A DNA stretch of 64,000 bases from Gluconacetobacter tumulisoli (GCF_014174155.1 NZ_JABEQM010000004.1:1-64000), one strand, 5' to 3'; shown: positions 34,674 to 44,335, counted from the stretch's first letter. Program-made: numbers and translations. Notes: a model not told the origin generated them from the letters alone.

Positions 34674-34817
34674 CTACATCCGGACCAGGGCCAGCCCATA
34701 GAAAACCGCAGCCAGGGCGAGCAGCGTGATCGCGACGCCATAGATGCGTCCCTTGTGGCGGCGAGCATATTCCGCCGTCTCGCCAGGTGACAGGATAGTG
34801 GGCGGGCGTGTCATCAT
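34674..34817 (-). CDS. 47-residue single-pass membrane protein of the cox locus
   Basis: The start ATG at 34817 (a second ATG follows at once) has GGGAG upstream. A charged N-terminus (EYARRHKGR) precedes one hydrophobic helix (YGVAITLLALAAVFYGLAL) ending in VRM. Alphaproteobacterial cox operons commonly carry a small one-helix gene (CoxF-like) directly after ctaB; position and layout match, sequence homology is my inference. A copy of a palindromic repeat separates it from ctaB. Confidence 0.68.
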   Translation of the reverse strand: MMTRPPTILSPGETAEYARRHKGRIYGVAITLLALAAVFYGLALVRM

Positions 34818-34830
34818 CTTCGTCTCCCTG

Positions 34831-34942
34831 TTCAGGGCTCTGCCCTGAAACCCGCCAAAGGGTATCGCCCTTTGGAAGCCGATCTGTTGATCCATGGTCG
34901 GGGTCCAGGGCTTCAGGCCCTGGAAGTTCGGGGCAAAGCCCG
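34831..34942. repeat. Composite palindromic intergenic repeat, copy A
   Basis: Four short hairpins in a row: TTCAGGGCTCTGCCCTGAA (34831-34849), CCAAAGGG-TATCG-CCCTTTGG (34855-34875), TCCAGGGC-TTCAG-GCCCTGGA (34904-34924) and CGGGGCAAAGCCCG (34929-34942), with a less GC-rich spacer of about 28 nt between the second and third. Copy B at 44336-44424 has the last three modules in the same order. It lies between ctaB and the small membrane gene, inside the minus-strand operon. Confidence 0.65.
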
Positions 34943-34944
34943 TG

Positions 34945-35892
34945 TCAGTGAACGATCAGGAAATGATCGGCCAGAAGGCCGCAGAACAGCAGAAACAGGT
35001 AAGCCAGCGAGTAGCGGAACGCGCGGCGCGCGGGACCGTCCCCGGTCAGGCTCACCCCCTTCTCGTCCTGGCGGTCCAACAGCACGCGGGCGGCGCTATA
35101 GACGAACCCGGCATCCAGCAGCGACGCCGTCGCGGTATAGAGCCAGCCCGACAGGTGCATGACCGACGGAACCAGCGAGACCGCCGACAGGATCAGCGTA
35201 TACCACAGGATCTGCCAGCGCGTATGCCGCGCGCCCCGAACGACCGGCAGCATGGGAATGCCGGCGCGGCCGTAATCCTTGCAGGCATACAGCGACAGCG
35301 ACCAGAAATGGGGCGGCGTCCAGAGGAAGACGATCGCGAACATCACCACCGGCAGCACGCCGATCGATCCGGTGGCAGCGGCCCAGCCGATCATCGGCGG
35401 GAATGCCCCCGCCGCCCCGCCGATCACGATGTTCTGCGGCGTCGAGCGCTTGAGCCACATCGTATAGATCACGGCGTAGAAGAAGATCGAGAATGCCAGC
35501 ACGAACGCGGCCAGCGTGTTGGTTGCCAGCCACATCAGCAGCACCGACGCCACCGACAGGCCGATCCCGAACCCCAGTGCCTCTTCCGCCCCGATACGGC
35601 CGCCCGGGATCGGGCGGGTCGCGGTGCGTGTCATCACGGCGTCGATATCGCGGTCGTACCACATGTTGATCGCACCGGCGGCACCCGAGGCCATGCAGAT
35701 GCACAGAATGCTGACGGTCGCGACCAGCGGATTCATCCCGCCTGGCGCCATGGCCAGCCCTGCGGCGCCGGTGAACACGACCAGCGAGATGACGCGCGGC
35801 TTCAGCAGCGCGAACCAGTCCCGGGCCTCGGTCCCCACCACCGCCGCGCTGAAACGCGCGTCGGCTTCGGCCATGGACGCCCCGGCGCTCAT
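34945..35892 (-). CDS. ctaB: Protohaem IX farnesyltransferase (haem O synthase)
   Basis: Inner-membrane UbiA-family prenyltransferase that converts haem B to haem O. 315 residues, about nine helices. The Asp-rich motif NMWYDRDIDAVMTRTATRP and the second loop YACKDYGRAGIPMLPVV are typical, and LVVFTGAAGLAMAP is near the N-terminus. The start overlaps the oxidase-like gene by 4 bp (ATGA), so the two are coupled. In acetic acid bacteria haem O would serve a bo3-type quinol oxidase; the gene may therefore be kept for that, independent of the decayed neighbour. Confidence 0.95.
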   Translation of the reverse strand: MSAGASMAEADARFSAAVVGTEARDWFALLKPRVISLVVFTGAAGLAMAPGGMNPLVATVSILCICMASGAAGAINMWYDRDIDAVMTRTATRPIPGGRIGAEEALGFGIGLSVASVLLMWLATNTLAAFVLAFSIFFYAVIYTMWLKRSTPQNIVIGGAAGAFPPMIGWAAATGSIGVLPVVMFAIVFLWTPPHFWSLSLYACKDYGRAGIPMLPVVRGARHTRWQILWYTLILSAVSLVPSVMHLSGWLYTATASLLDAGFVYSAARVLLDRQDEKGVSLTGDGPARRAFRYSLAYLFLLFCGLLADHFLIVH

Positions 35893-37274
35893 GCCCGCAC
35901 CTCATAGGCCGGAAAATCGGTGAAGGAATATCGTGGCGCGGGCGACGGCAGGGACCATTCCAAGGTCCGCGCGCCGGCGCCCCAGTAATTGCCCGCGATC
36001 GGCCGCGCGCCGCGCAGCAGGGTCACGCCGATCACGGCGACGAAGGTCAGCATGGACAGGCCCAGCAATACAGCCCCCAGCAGCGCGCAGGCCGGCTGAT
36101 GGGGCACAAGACACAGCAGCGTGCCCGTCGCCGCCAGGACGACATGCAATCGGCCACCCGCCTCGGGGTAGGCATGGCCCGACATCTTGCCGATCCAGTA
36201 GTAGAAACCCCCAAAGGTCGCGAACAGTGCCGCCGGCAGCGCCACAGCATGCCCGTCGGCCGAGCCCGACAGCGCCGACAGCATCGGCCCGACCACCAGC
36301 AGCCCGACGAAGGCACAGGCCCACAGCATCGGAACGCGCGGGACCGGCCGGCCGCCGGCGATGGTCGCACCCCAGGCCACCAGCAGGGCCAGCATCGGCA
36401 TCATAACGGCCACCTGTTCGACCATAGGCCGCGTTCCGGCCGCCATGGCCAGGCCGGCCGTGAACATATCATGCGTCCATACCGTGGCGCCCCCGACGGA
36501 CATGACCACCATCGCGCCCAGGGCGACACGGCGCAGACGCATCGGAACGCCGGAGAACGTCTCGATGATCTGGCAGACGATGCCCGATGCCGGCAGCAGA
36601 AGCAGCGCTACTTCGGGGCCCGAAAAGGCCCGCAGCGCCAGATCGACATCCCGCAGGCCCGTCCCCGCCAGCAGCCCTTTCGTCAGGGCCGCCGCCAGGA
36701 CGGGCAGCACGATGACCATCATCATCGCGGCCAGCGCCTGCGCCCAGACGAACAGCGGCATCTCGCCCAGCGCCAACCCTGGGCGACGCATGTTCAGGGC
36801 CGTCGCGACCATATTGATCGACAGGCCCAGCATGGCGACACACCACAGCAGGGTCGACCATTGCGGCAGCGAGGTCCCCGCGCCGGCCGGCACGCCGGAC
36901 AGCAGCATGAGGAAACTGGCGGCAACGCTGCCCCAACACAGCAGGTTCAGCCGCGGAAACGCCATGGACGGCGCACCCAGCAGCAACGGCACGAACCAGC
37001 TTCCGAACCCGCCGACCAGCGCCGGCAGGGCGCAGAACATGACCATCATCGCGCCATGGTCGATGACGGCACGATCCCACGGACCCGACACCGCCCGGTC
37101 CAGCCCCGCCTGCCCCAGTTGCAACAGCAGGGCCAGGCCGCCACCCGCAAGCCCGGCAAGGACGGCCAGTCCCAGATACAGGGTCCCGATTTCCTTGTGG
37201 CCGGATGCGCGGACACATCGCGCCAGAAAGCCGCCGGTTCCGATCTCCATCCGAACCTGCCCCTCTGTCGGCAT
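35889..37274 (-). CDS. Cytochrome c oxidase subunit I homologue lacking the binuclear site
   Basis: 461 residues, about 12 helices, alignable with COX1 from helix I to the C-terminal LEWSLPSPAPRYSFTDFP. Intact landmarks are DHGAMMVMFCALPALVGGFGSW (His73, low-spin haem a ligand), APSMAFPRLN, NMRRPGLALGEMPLFVWA and FGGFYYWIGKMSGHAYPE. The catalytic centre is gone. The CuB/cross-link motif HPEVY reads GPEVA (219-223). The CuB His pair reads H268-D269. In the HFH motif of helix X the high-spin ligand is Asp340 while the low-spin ligand His342 remains. No frameshift or stop, so it is maintained as a protein. Genes for subunits II and III are absent nearby. It could be a haem-binding electron carrier, a sensor, an assembly partner of CtaB, or a relic. 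Confidence 0.85.
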   Translation of the reverse strand: MPTEGQVRMEIGTGGFLARCVRASGHKEIGTLYLGLAVLAGLAGGGLALLLQLGQAGLDRAVSGPWDRAVIDHGAMMVMFCALPALVGGFGSWFVPLLLGAPSMAFPRLNLLCWGSVAASFLMLLSGVPAGAGTSLPQWSTLLWCVAMLGLSINMVATALNMRRPGLALGEMPLFVWAQALAAMMMVIVLPVLAAALTKGLLAGTGLRDVDLALRAFSGPEVALLLLPASGIVCQIIETFSGVPMRLRRVALGAMVVMSVGGATVWTHDMFTAGLAMAAGTRPMVEQVAVMMPMLALLVAWGATIAGGRPVPRVPMLWACAFVGLLVVGPMLSALSGSADGHAVALPAALFATFGGFYYWIGKMSGHAYPEAGGRLHVVLAATGTLLCLVPHQPACALLGAVLLGLSMLTFVAVIGVTLLRGARPIAGNYWGAGARTLEWSLPSPAPRYSFTDFPAYEVRA

Positions 37275-37296
37275 TCGCCTGTTCTCCTGCGGTAAC

Positions 37297-37347
37297 GGAC
37301 CGCCCGGGGCGGTCCTCCTGAAATCGCGGATACTTTACTCCCGCGAT
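37297..37347. promoter_or_regulatory. Two hairpins upstream of the oxidase-like gene
   Basis: GGACCGCC-CGG-GGCGGTCC (37297-37315) and ATCGCGG-N11-CCGCGAT (37323-37347) lie 23-73 bp upstream of the start at 37274. They could be 5' leader structures or the terminator side of a lost upstream gene such as coxB. No poly-T follows. Confidence 0.35.
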
Positions 37348-37396
37348 CAGGGAAAGACGACCCCCGACCACCTTCGGAACAGGCATGACCGTTATT

Positions 37397-37422
37397 CCTG
37401 TCCTGCCGGGCGGCGGGACAGG
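37397..37422. terminator. Hairpin after pmtA
   Basis: CCTGTCC-N12-GGACAGG, 15 bp past the pmtA stop on its strand. The transcript end would have only AATAAC after the stem, so it is a weak or factor-assisted terminator. Confidence 0.35.
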
Positions 37423-37436
37423 CGGTCGGCATGGGG

Positions 37437-38168
37437 TCAGGCGACCAGTGCCTCGACCGGCTGCATCTCGCCGTCGCGGCGCAGGGACACCAGCGTGAAC
37501 AGGCCGGCGGGCGGGACCGGCCTGATCGTGGCCTGCGCCAGGTCGGCCGGCGGCAGCAGCGATTCGATGGCAAAATCGGGGTGCCAGCCCAGCGAGCGGG
37601 ATGCCCGGGCCATGCCGCGTTCCACCGCCAGGCGAACGCCACCGGTGGCCAGGAAATGGTTCACGAACAGGATATGGCCACCCGGACGGACAACGCGCTT
37701 CAGTTCGCACAGCAGGCGGCGGGGATGCGGGACCACCGATGCCACGAACATCGCCACGGCGATATCGAACGACGCATCGGCGAAACGCGTTTCCTCGGCG
37801 TCCATTTCCAGCAGGGCGTCGACGTTGCGCAGGTTCAGCCGCGCGACGCGCTGGCGCGCACGATCCAGCATGTCGCCTGACAGATCAATCCCGGTGATTC
37901 GCTTGTCGGACCGGTAATGCGGCAGGGCCAGACCGGTTCCCACCCCGACCTCCAGCACCGACGTGCCCGGCAGGGCGTTGACCGCCGCGACGGCACGCTT
38001 GCGCCCGAAGGCGGAAACGCCGCCGAACAGGGTATCGTAGACGCCCGCCCAGCGGCGATAGGCGGCCTTGACCGCCTCGGCGTCCAGTGCAGTACGCGGG
38101 GTCGGCACGCAACCGGCCGCGCCCCCGGTGCCCGTCTCGACGGGTGCTTCTTGAAGAACTTCGCTCAT
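37437..38168 (-). CDS. pmtA: Phosphatidylethanolamine N-methyltransferase (PmtA type)
   Basis: SAM-dependent enzyme that would methylate phosphatidylethanolamine stepwise to phosphatidylcholine, a lipid acetic acid bacteria make. 243 residues from ATG 38168 (MSEVLQEAP). The N-terminal AAYRRWAGVYDTLFGGVSAFGRKRAV block is typical of the Pmt family; SAM motif I is VLEVGVGTGLALPHY, followed by GIDLSGDML and RVVRPGGHILFVNHF. The frame extends upstream without homology. Divergent from a 57-residue membrane protein. A ubiE-like methyltransferase is the main alternative. Confidence 0.8.
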   Translation of the reverse strand: MSEVLQEAPVETGTGGAAGCVPTPRTALDAEAVKAAYRRWAGVYDTLFGGVSAFGRKRAVAAVNALPGTSVLEVGVGTGLALPHYRSDKRITGIDLSGDMLDRARQRVARLNLRNVDALLEMDAEETRFADASFDIAVAMFVASVVPHPRRLLCELKRVVRPGGHILFVNHFLATGGVRLAVERGMARASRSLGWHPDFAIESLLPPADLAQATIRPVPPAGLFTLVSLRRDGEMQPVEALVA

Positions 38169-38304
38169 CAGGATTCCTCTCTGCCCTGCCGGGCGGCTGT
38201 CTTCAAGTGGCGGTCGATCCAATGTACGCTTGGGCACGGAAATTACCTGTCCTCCCGCCTGTCACAGGGGCACCGCGTCGGCGGCGCGGGGAAGATCACG
38301 GGGG

Positions 38305-38478
38305 ATGTCACCCATGCCGTCGCTGAGATTGTTTCTGATCGTCCTGAGCATCGCCCTCTGGTGCGGCCTGTTGACATTCCATTGGCGCAAGGCACTGTGG
38401 GAGTGGTTCGACAACCGCTTCATCCGCGAAGACCCCGTCCGGGAAAAGGCGCGCCCGACCTCACGGGATCAAGCCTGA
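38305..38478 (+). CDS. 57-residue membrane protein, unknown function
   Basis: From ATG 38305 (GGGG just upstream; ATG 38314 also possible). One hydrophobic helix ([19 protein letters not shown]) is followed by an aromatic and charged tail ([14 protein letters not shown], then [10 protein letters not shown]). Its last 10 bp overlap the end of the convergent gshB. I do not recognise the family. Confidence 0.5.
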   Translation: MSPMPSLRLFLIVLSIALWCGLLTFHWRKALWEWFDNRFIREDPVREKARPTSRDQA

Positions 38479-39467
38479 CCCGCCAGGCGGCGCAGGATGC
38501 AATCCCAGATCAGGCCGGCAGAGCTGATCCCGTCGAACCGGTCGATTTCCTGCAGTCCGGTGGGTGATGTCACGTTGATTTCGGTCAGCCAGTCCCCGAT
38601 GACGTCGATTCCCACGAAGATCAGGCCGCGTTCGCGCAGCATCGGGCCGATGGCGGCGCAGATCTCGCGATCGCGGGGGGTCAGCTCGACCTTCGCCGCG
38701 CGGCCGCCCACATGCATGTTCGACCGGGATTCGCCCTCGGCCGGCACCCGGTTGATCGCGCCGATCGGTTCGCCGTCGGCCAGGATGATCCGCTTGTCGC
38801 CGCGCCGGACGGCAGGTTCATAGCGCTGGATCATCAACGGCTCGCGCGAGCGGGCGAAATGCATCTCCAGCAGGGAATTCAGGTTCTCGTCGTCCTCGCG
38901 CAGGCGGAACACGCCGGCCCCGCCGTTGCCGAACAGCGGCTTGACGATGATATCGCGCCATTCGGCCCTGAAGTCGCGGATCGCCTGGACGTCCCACGTC
39001 ACCAGCGTCGGCGGCATCAGCTCCGGATAATGCGTGACCAGCAGCTTTTCCGGCGCGTTGCGGACCGATTCCGGGTCATTCACCACCAGCGCGCGGCCGG
39101 GGCCGACGCCATGCACATGTTCCAGCATATGCGTCGCGGTGATGTAGGCCATGTCGAACGGTGGATCCTGCCGCATCAGGATCACGTCCATGCCCGACAG
39201 GTCCAGGATCTGCTCCGCGCCCAGGATGGCATGATCGCCAGCCACGCGCTGCACGCGCGCCGGCCGCGCCCGGGCCGTCAGGCGTTCGGCGCGCGCACCG
39301 TCCACCCGCGTCTGGCCCTCGCGCAGGCTCAGGCCCTGGACCTGGTAGACGAACAGTTCGTAGCCCCGCGCCTGTGCCTCCAGCATCAGGGCGAAGGTCG
39401 AATCACCGTTGATGTCGATCCCGCCAAGCGGGTCCATCTGTACGGCAACCTTCAACGGGCGGGACAT
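38469..39467 (-). CDS. gshB: Glutathione synthase
   Basis: ATP-grasp ligase that joins glycine to gamma-glutamylcysteine. 332 residues. Family marks: [29 protein letters not shown] at the start, [32 protein letters not shown], the ATP-grasp loop [13 protein letters not shown] and [16 protein letters not shown] near the end. Cytoplasmic; monocistronic by position. Confidence 0.97.
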   Translation of the reverse strand: MSRPLKVAVQMDPLGGIDINGDSTFALMLEAQARGYELFVYQVQGLSLREGQTRVDGARAERLTARARPARVQRVAGDHAILGAEQILDLSGMDVILMRQDPPFDMAYITATHMLEHVHGVGPGRALVVNDPESVRNAPEKLLVTHYPELMPPTLVTWDVQAIRDFRAEWRDIIVKPLFGNGGAGVFRLREDDENLNSLLEMHFARSREPLMIQRYEPAVRRGDKRIILADGEPIGAINRVPAEGESRSNMHVGGRAAKVELTPRDREICAAIGPMLRERGLIFVGIDVIGDWLTEINVTSPTGLQEIDRFDGISSAGLIWDCILRRLAGQA

Positions 39468-39559
39468 GGACGGGACCTCCGGACGCGATTCGAGCCTTGG
39501 ATGACGACGATCGTCATCCGCCCCTGCCTTTTAGTCGAGTTTCGGGACACTGAGAAACC

Positions 39560-40138
39560 TCATACCGCCGGGACCGGCGCGCACCGGTCCGGCACATCGA
39601 GTCCGGGATAGGCGATCCGCAGGATTTCGATCATTTCCGGACCGGCCGGGGTCAGCAGCCGGACCTCGTCGCCCACCCGTCCGCCGAGCAGCGCACGGGC
39701 CACAGGCGATGCCAGGCTGACCTGCCCGGCGGCCAGATCAGCCTCGTCCACGCCGACGATGGCGACGGTCCGTTCCTCGTCCGCCTCGGTGACGTAGGAC
39801 ACGGTCGCGCCGAAGAACACCCGATCGCGCTGCGTCTGGGCCGCGGGATCGACCACGATGGCCTTCTCGGTCCGGCGGGTCAGGAAGCGTACCCGGCGAT
39901 CGATTTCGCGCAGGCGCTTCTTGCCGTAGATGTAGTCTCCGTTTTCCGAACGGTCGCCATTGCCGGCCGCCCACGACACGATATCCACGATGCGGGGCCG
40001 TTCGTCGCGCAGCAGGAAGGCCAGTTCCGCACGCATCGCCGCCATGCCTGCCGGCGTCACGTAGCGTGAAACGCCCTCCAGCCGGCGCGGGACATCGTCC
40101 TCGTCATTCGCGTCGTCATGCGTATCGTCGTGCATCAT
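39560..40138 (-). CDS. greB: Transcription elongation factor GreB
   Basis: Binds the secondary channel of RNA polymerase and stimulates cleavage of backtracked RNA. 192 residues with an acidic N-terminal extension (MMHDDTHDDANDEDD). The coiled-coil tip acidic residues lie in GNGDRSENGDYIYGKKRLREID, and RERP-like DERPRIVDIVSWAAG precedes it. GKKRLREIDRRVRFLTRR is more GreB- than GreA-like. 16 bp upstream of the aldose epimerase stop, opposite in reading order on the same strand. Confidence 0.9.
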   Translation of the reverse strand: MMHDDTHDDANDEDDVPRRLEGVSRYVTPAGMAAMRAELAFLLRDERPRIVDIVSWAAGNGDRSENGDYIYGKKRLREIDRRVRFLTRRTEKAIVVDPAAQTQRDRVFFGATVSYVTEADEERTVAIVGVDEADLAAGQVSLASPVARALLGGRVGDEVRLLTPAGPEMIEILRIAYPGLDVPDRCAPVPAV

Positions 40139-40154
40139 GGGATCATAATCTGCC

Positions 40155-41042
40155 TCAGCACGCCGTCAGCACAAAGCGGATATGTCCCTCCAGCTTCGCC
40201 CCGGGCGCCAGCACGCGCACGCCGCTGTCAAAAAGGCCAGGATGGTTCAGGCCGTCATTCATGTTCGAGACCGGTTCGACCGCGATGTAGGGTTTGTCCG
40301 GCGGGGTGAACAGGACCAAGTGGCGAAAGGGGTCGTCGGCCTCGACCGTCAGGGCCAGCCCTTCCTCCGGCCAGCGCAGGAAGGCGGCGCCGCTCCATTC
40401 GGCATAGCAATTGTCGATCGCCTGTCCCTCGATCGCGCGCATGTGCTCGAACGACCACTCCCCCGTTGCCGGCACGCGCAGGAACGGCAGGTTCCGTTCG
40501 TCGCTGGTCCAGACGGTGTCCGCGGAAAATCCTAGGCGCAGCCCGTTGCGGCGGGGAAAATAGGGGTGGAATCCCATTCCCACGGGTTGCGGCCGGTTGT
40601 CGGTATTTTCGATCAGCATGCCGATCGACAGGCTGTCTTCCCGCAGGTCGAAGCGTAGTTGCGCGCGATAGGCGAACGGCCACTCCACCACCGGCGCGCC
40701 ATGCGGCGGGTGCCAGGACAACACCAGGGTGGCGCTGGCATCGGACAGCAGTTCCAGGTTCCAGGCATGTTCCCATCCATTCCCATGGATCGCGTGGGAT
40801 TCCCCGCCGAAATTGGGCAGCAGCCGATACTCTTCACCCTCGAAATGGAACCGGCCATCCGCCACGCGATTCGAAAACGGCAACAAGGGATACCCCGCGA
40901 CGCTCCGTCCCTTCTGGGCCAGCAGATTCGCATCGCGGACTGGGTGCAGCAACTGGATATCGCCGGTGGTCCAGTGAGCGATCGCCCCCCCCAGTTCGGG
41001 CAACAGTCCCAGCCGGGCCGTGCCGGCAGCCAGTTCGATCAT
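40155..41042 (-). CDS. Aldose 1-epimerase family protein
   Basis: 295 residues; interconverts alpha and beta anomers of sugars (mutarotase) or hexose-6-phosphates. Active-site marks: AIHGNGWEHAW (His), MGFHPYFPR (His), and IAVEPVSNMNDGLNHP, where the catalytic Glu lies. LLPFSNRVADGRF is the conserved N-terminal signature. No signal peptide. Upstream of greB on the same strand, downstream of uvrB in transcription order. Confidence 0.92.
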   Translation of the reverse strand: MIELAAGTARLGLLPELGGAIAHWTTGDIQLLHPVRDANLLAQKGRSVAGYPLLPFSNRVADGRFHFEGEEYRLLPNFGGESHAIHGNGWEHAWNLELLSDASATLVLSWHPPHGAPVVEWPFAYRAQLRFDLREDSLSIGMLIENTDNRPQPVGMGFHPYFPRRNGLRLGFSADTVWTSDERNLPFLRVPATGEWSFEHMRAIEGQAIDNCYAEWSGAAFLRWPEEGLALTVEADDPFRHLVLFTPPDKPYIAVEPVSNMNDGLNHPGLFDSGVRVLAPGAKLEGHIRFVLTAC

Positions 41043-41101
41043 TCCACCCCTACCTTCGTTTTAATGGCGACCGTGCCGGTACCGCTCTGCGATCCGGCAT
41101 G

Positions 41102-43468
41102 TCAGCGCGCCTCCCGCCGGCCCGCACCGCGCCGGCGCGATCCGCGCCCCTTGTCGGGATCGTAACCGCCCCCCCCAGGCCCCAGGGGCTCCGGCACCTT
41201 GCCACCCTTTGCCCGTCGCGGCGGGGGACGACCGCCGCTGCCGGCCACGCCGGCGGTCGACGCCGGCACGGGCGGCGGTTCCAGGCCCAGTTGCAGGGCC
41301 TCCAGCCGCTTGATCTCGTCGCGCAGACGCGCGGCGGTCTCGAATTCCAGGTCGGCCGCCGCCGCACGCATCCGTTTTTCCAGTTCGGCGATGGCGCTGC
41401 CCAGATCCTTGCCGACGAATTCGCCGATGGTCTCCCCCTTCATCGGGGCAACGGTGACGTAATCCTGCTCGAACACCGAGGACAGGGCTTCGCCGATCTG
41501 CTTGCGGACCGATTGCGGCGTGATGCCGTGGGCCGTGTTCCAGTCCGACTGCTTCTCGCGCCGGCGGGCAGTCTCCTCGATGGCGTAGCGTAGGCTGTCG
41601 GTCATCTTGTCGGCATAGAGCAGCACGCGCCCGTCCACGTTCCGCGCCGCCCGGCCGATCGTCTGGATCAGCGATGTCCGGGACCGCAGGAATCCTTCCT
41701 TGTCCGCATCCAGTATGGCGACCAAGGAACATTCCGGGATGTCCAGCCCCTCGCGCAGCAGGTTAATGCCGATCAGGACGTCGAACGCGCCCAGCCGCAG
41801 GTCGCGGATGATCTCGATCCGTTCCAGCGTATCCACGTCGGAATGCAGATAGCGCACACGGATCCCGGCCTCGTTCATGTAATCGGTCAGGTCCTCGGCC
41901 ATCCGCTTGGTCAGCGTGGTGACCAAAATGCGGCCGCCGGCAGCGATCGTCAGCCGGCATTCGGCCAGAAGATCGTCCACCTGCCGTTCCACCGGGCGCA
42001 CGTCGGTGACCGGATCGATCAGGCCGGTCGGGCGGATGACCTGTTCGGCGAACACGCCGTCGACCCGGCCCATTTCCCAGGGACCCGGCGTCGCGCTGAC
42101 GAACAGCGTCTGCGGACGGAATTTATCCCATTCCGCGAATTTCAGCGGCCGGTTGTCCAGGCAGGACGGCAAGCGGAAGCCGAATTCCGACAGGATCGAT
42201 TTCCGCGCATAGTCACCGCGTTCCATGCCGCCGATCTGCGGCACTGTGACGTGGCTTTCATCGACGATCAGCAGCGCGTCCTCGGGCAGGTATTCGAACA
42301 ATGTCGGCGGCGGTTCCCCCGGCTTGCGACCGGAGAGGTAGCGGGAATAATTCTCGATTCCCTTGCACACGCCCGTGGTCTCGATCATTTCCAGGTCGAA
42401 GGTGGTGCGCTGCTGCAGCCGTTCGGCCTCCAGCAGTTTCCCCTCGGCCGTCAGTTCATCCAACCTCTGGCGCAATTCGTGCTTGATGCCGATGACCGCC
42501 TGGTTCAGCGTCGGGCGCGGCGTCACGTAATGGCTGTTGGCGTAGATACTGACTTCCTGCAGGTCGCCCGTCTTGTCGCCGGTCAGGGGATCGAATTCGA
42601 TGATCGAATCGATCTCGTCCCCGAACAGCGAAATCCGCCAGGCCCGATCCTCGTTCTGGACGGGGAACACGTCCACGCTCTCGCCCCGGACGCGGAAGGT
42701 CCCGCGCTGGAACGCCGCGTCGTTGCGGCGATATTGCAGTTCCACCAGCGCCTTGACCAGCTTGTCGCGGTCGATCTCGCCGCCCGCCTCCAGACGCACG
42801 ACCATGCGGGAATAGGTCTCGACAGAACCGATACCGTAAATGCAGGAAACCGAGGCCACGATGATGACGTCGTTGCGTTCCAGCAGCGCCTGGGTCGCGG
42901 CGTGGCGCATCCGATCGATCTGCTCGTTGATCTGGCTGTCTTTTTCGATATACGTGTCGGACCGGGGCACGTAGGCCTCGGGCTGATAGTAATCGTAGTA
43001 GCTGACGAAATATTCCACCGCATTGTCGGGGAAGAACTGCTTCATCTCGCCATAGAGCTGGGCCGCCAATGTCTTGTTCGGGGCCAAGACCAGGGTGGGC
43101 TTTTGCGTTGCCTCGATGATCTTGGCCATCGTGAACGTCTTGCCTGATCCAGTCACGCCCAGCAGGACCTGGTCCCGCTCTCCCCCTTCGACGCCCGCCA
43201 CCAGTTCGGAAATCGCCTGCGGCTGATCCCCCGCCGGTTCATAGGGCGAGACGATCGTCAGCCGTCGCGTCTTTTCCTTGGGCGGCTGACGTTCGGGCTG
43301 GAAGGTCACGATGTCTTCCGACGGATCGGGACGGCGCGTCTTCTTTCGGGCGGATTGGGCCATGGGTATGGAATCTGGCGACTGCATCGATCCGGCGCAA
43401 GGGCCATCGCATGCATGCCCCTCTTCATCCCCGCCCGCCGATTCGGCCTTGGCATAGTGCCTTGTCAT
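41102..43468 (-). CDS. uvrB: Excinuclease ABC subunit B
   Basis: Damage-verification helicase of nucleotide excision repair. Up to 788 residues from ATG 43468; an ATG at 43363 (MAQSARKK) would give a more usual N-terminus, and the first 60 residues are not conserved. Walker A GVTGSGKT lies at 104-111 (long numbering). [21 protein letters not shown] is the beta-hairpin, [10 protein letters not shown] motif [15 protein letters not shown] and IGRAARN later helicase motifs. The C-terminal UVR domain ([20 protein letters not shown]) is followed by a Gly/Arg-rich tail. Divergent from an exonuclease gene 15 bp away. Confidence 0.96.
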   Translation of the reverse strand: MTRHYAKAESAGGDEEGHACDGPCAGSMQSPDSIPMAQSARKKTRRPDPSEDIVTFQPERQPPKEKTRRLTIVSPYEPAGDQPQAISELVAGVEGGERDQVLLGVTGSGKTFTMAKIIEATQKPTLVLAPNKTLAAQLYGEMKQFFPDNAVEYFVSYYDYYQPEAYVPRSDTYIEKDSQINEQIDRMRHAATQALLERNDVIIVASVSCIYGIGSVETYSRMVVRLEAGGEIDRDKLVKALVELQYRRNDAAFQRGTFRVRGESVDVFPVQNEDRAWRISLFGDEIDSIIEFDPLTGDKTGDLQEVSIYANSHYVTPRPTLNQAVIGIKHELRQRLDELTAEGKLLEAERLQQRTTFDLEMIETTGVCKGIENYSRYLSGRKPGEPPPTLFEYLPEDALLIVDESHVTVPQIGGMERGDYARKSILSEFGFRLPSCLDNRPLKFAEWDKFRPQTLFVSATPGPWEMGRVDGVFAEQVIRPTGLIDPVTDVRPVERQVDDLLAECRLTIAAGGRILVTTLTKRMAEDLTDYMNEAGIRVRYLHSDVDTLERIEIIRDLRLGAFDVLIGINLLREGLDIPECSLVAILDADKEGFLRSRTSLIQTIGRAARNVDGRVLLYADKMTDSLRYAIEETARRREKQSDWNTAHGITPQSVRKQIGEALSSVFEQDYVTVAPMKGETIGEFVGKDLGSAIAELEKRMRAAAADLEFETAARLRDEIKRLEALQLGLEPPPVPASTAGVAGSGGRPPPRRAKGGKVPEPLGPGGGGYDPDKGRGSRRRGAGRREAR

Positions 43469-43482
43469 CCTAGACTGGGGGG

Positions 43483-44295
43483 ATGAGCGCCCTTTTCCCA
43501 GATGCCGGCGGACCGGAGGAGCCCGTCGTCCGTGTCGTCGACCTGGAAACCAGCGGTCGGGATGTGTCCGACGGCGGCATTGTGGAGATCGGCTGGCAGG
43601 ATCTGCGCCGCGCGGCCGACGGGACGTGGGCCCTGTCGGGACCGCCCCTGGCCCGCCTGACCCACCCGGGCGGCCCGATCACGCCGGCAACGTCGGCGAT
43701 CCATCACATCGCCGACGATGATGTGCGTGACGCGCCGCCTTTCACTGCCGTCGCGCCGGCTGTCCTGCAACCGCTCACTTCCCCCGTCGCCTTCGCCGCC
43801 CATCGGGCGGCGTTCGAGCAACGATGGATCCGGGGCAGCCTGCCCGCCGCGATGACGGCGGGACTGCGCTGGATCTGCACCTATAAATGCGCGCTGCGGC
43901 TGTGGCCGGACGAACCGGGACATTCAAACCAGGGCCTGCGCTATTCCCGCCGCCCCGTCGGACTGAATCGCGATTTGGGACATCCAGCGCATCGGGCCGG
44001 GCCGGACGCCTATGTCACCGCCCACCATCTGCGTGACATGCTCGCCCTCGTGCCGCTCGAAACATTGCTGCGCTGGTCGCGGGAGCCTGCCCTGCTGGCA
44101 AAGGTGCCGCATGGCCCGTTGCGCGGGCGCCGGATCCGGCATCTGGACCAGAGGGAACTGGAACGCATCATGCTCGACGACCGCAAACACAGCCCCGACC
44201 TGGCCTTTACCGTCCGGACCGAGCAGGCGCGCCGGCGTGGCGCGGCGGAAGCCGGGGCGGTGGACCGGCCGGTCCAGCCTTGCCTGCCGCTGTGA
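43483..44295 (+). CDS. DEDD-family 3'-5' exonuclease (ExoX/DnaQ-like)
   Basis: 270 residues. Exo I VVDLETSG (D/E) is at about 18-25, Exo [12 protein letters not shown] carries an Asp-equivalent position as Glu/His context, and Exo [15 protein letters not shown] places the His-x4-Asp type end. The C-terminal 90 residues are basic and fit the extended alphaproteobacterial exonuclease proteins. Its 15-bp divergent spacing from uvrB suggests a repair role. Exact substrate unknown. Confidence 0.78.
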   Translation: MSALFPDAGGPEEPVVRVVDLETSGRDVSDGGIVEIGWQDLRRAADGTWALSGPPLARLTHPGGPITPATSAIHHIADDDVRDAPPFTAVAPAVLQPLTSPVAFAAHRAAFEQRWIRGSLPAAMTAGLRWICTYKCALRLWPDEPGHSNQGLRYSRRPVGLNRDLGHPAHRAGPDAYVTAHHLRDMLALVPLETLLRWSREPALLAKVPHGPLRGRRIRHLDQRELERIMLDDRKHSPDLAFTVRTEQARRRGAAEAGAVDRPVQPCLPL

Positions 44296-44335
44296 CGAGT
44301 CCTCGGGCAGGGCGACGGCAAGGACCTTTCCCCAT

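Noticed and set aside
35889-37274. Functional cytochrome c oxidase subunit I
   Set aside because: The haem a3 ligand, two CuB ligands and the cross-linked Tyr are substituted, and subunits II and III are not encoded nearby.
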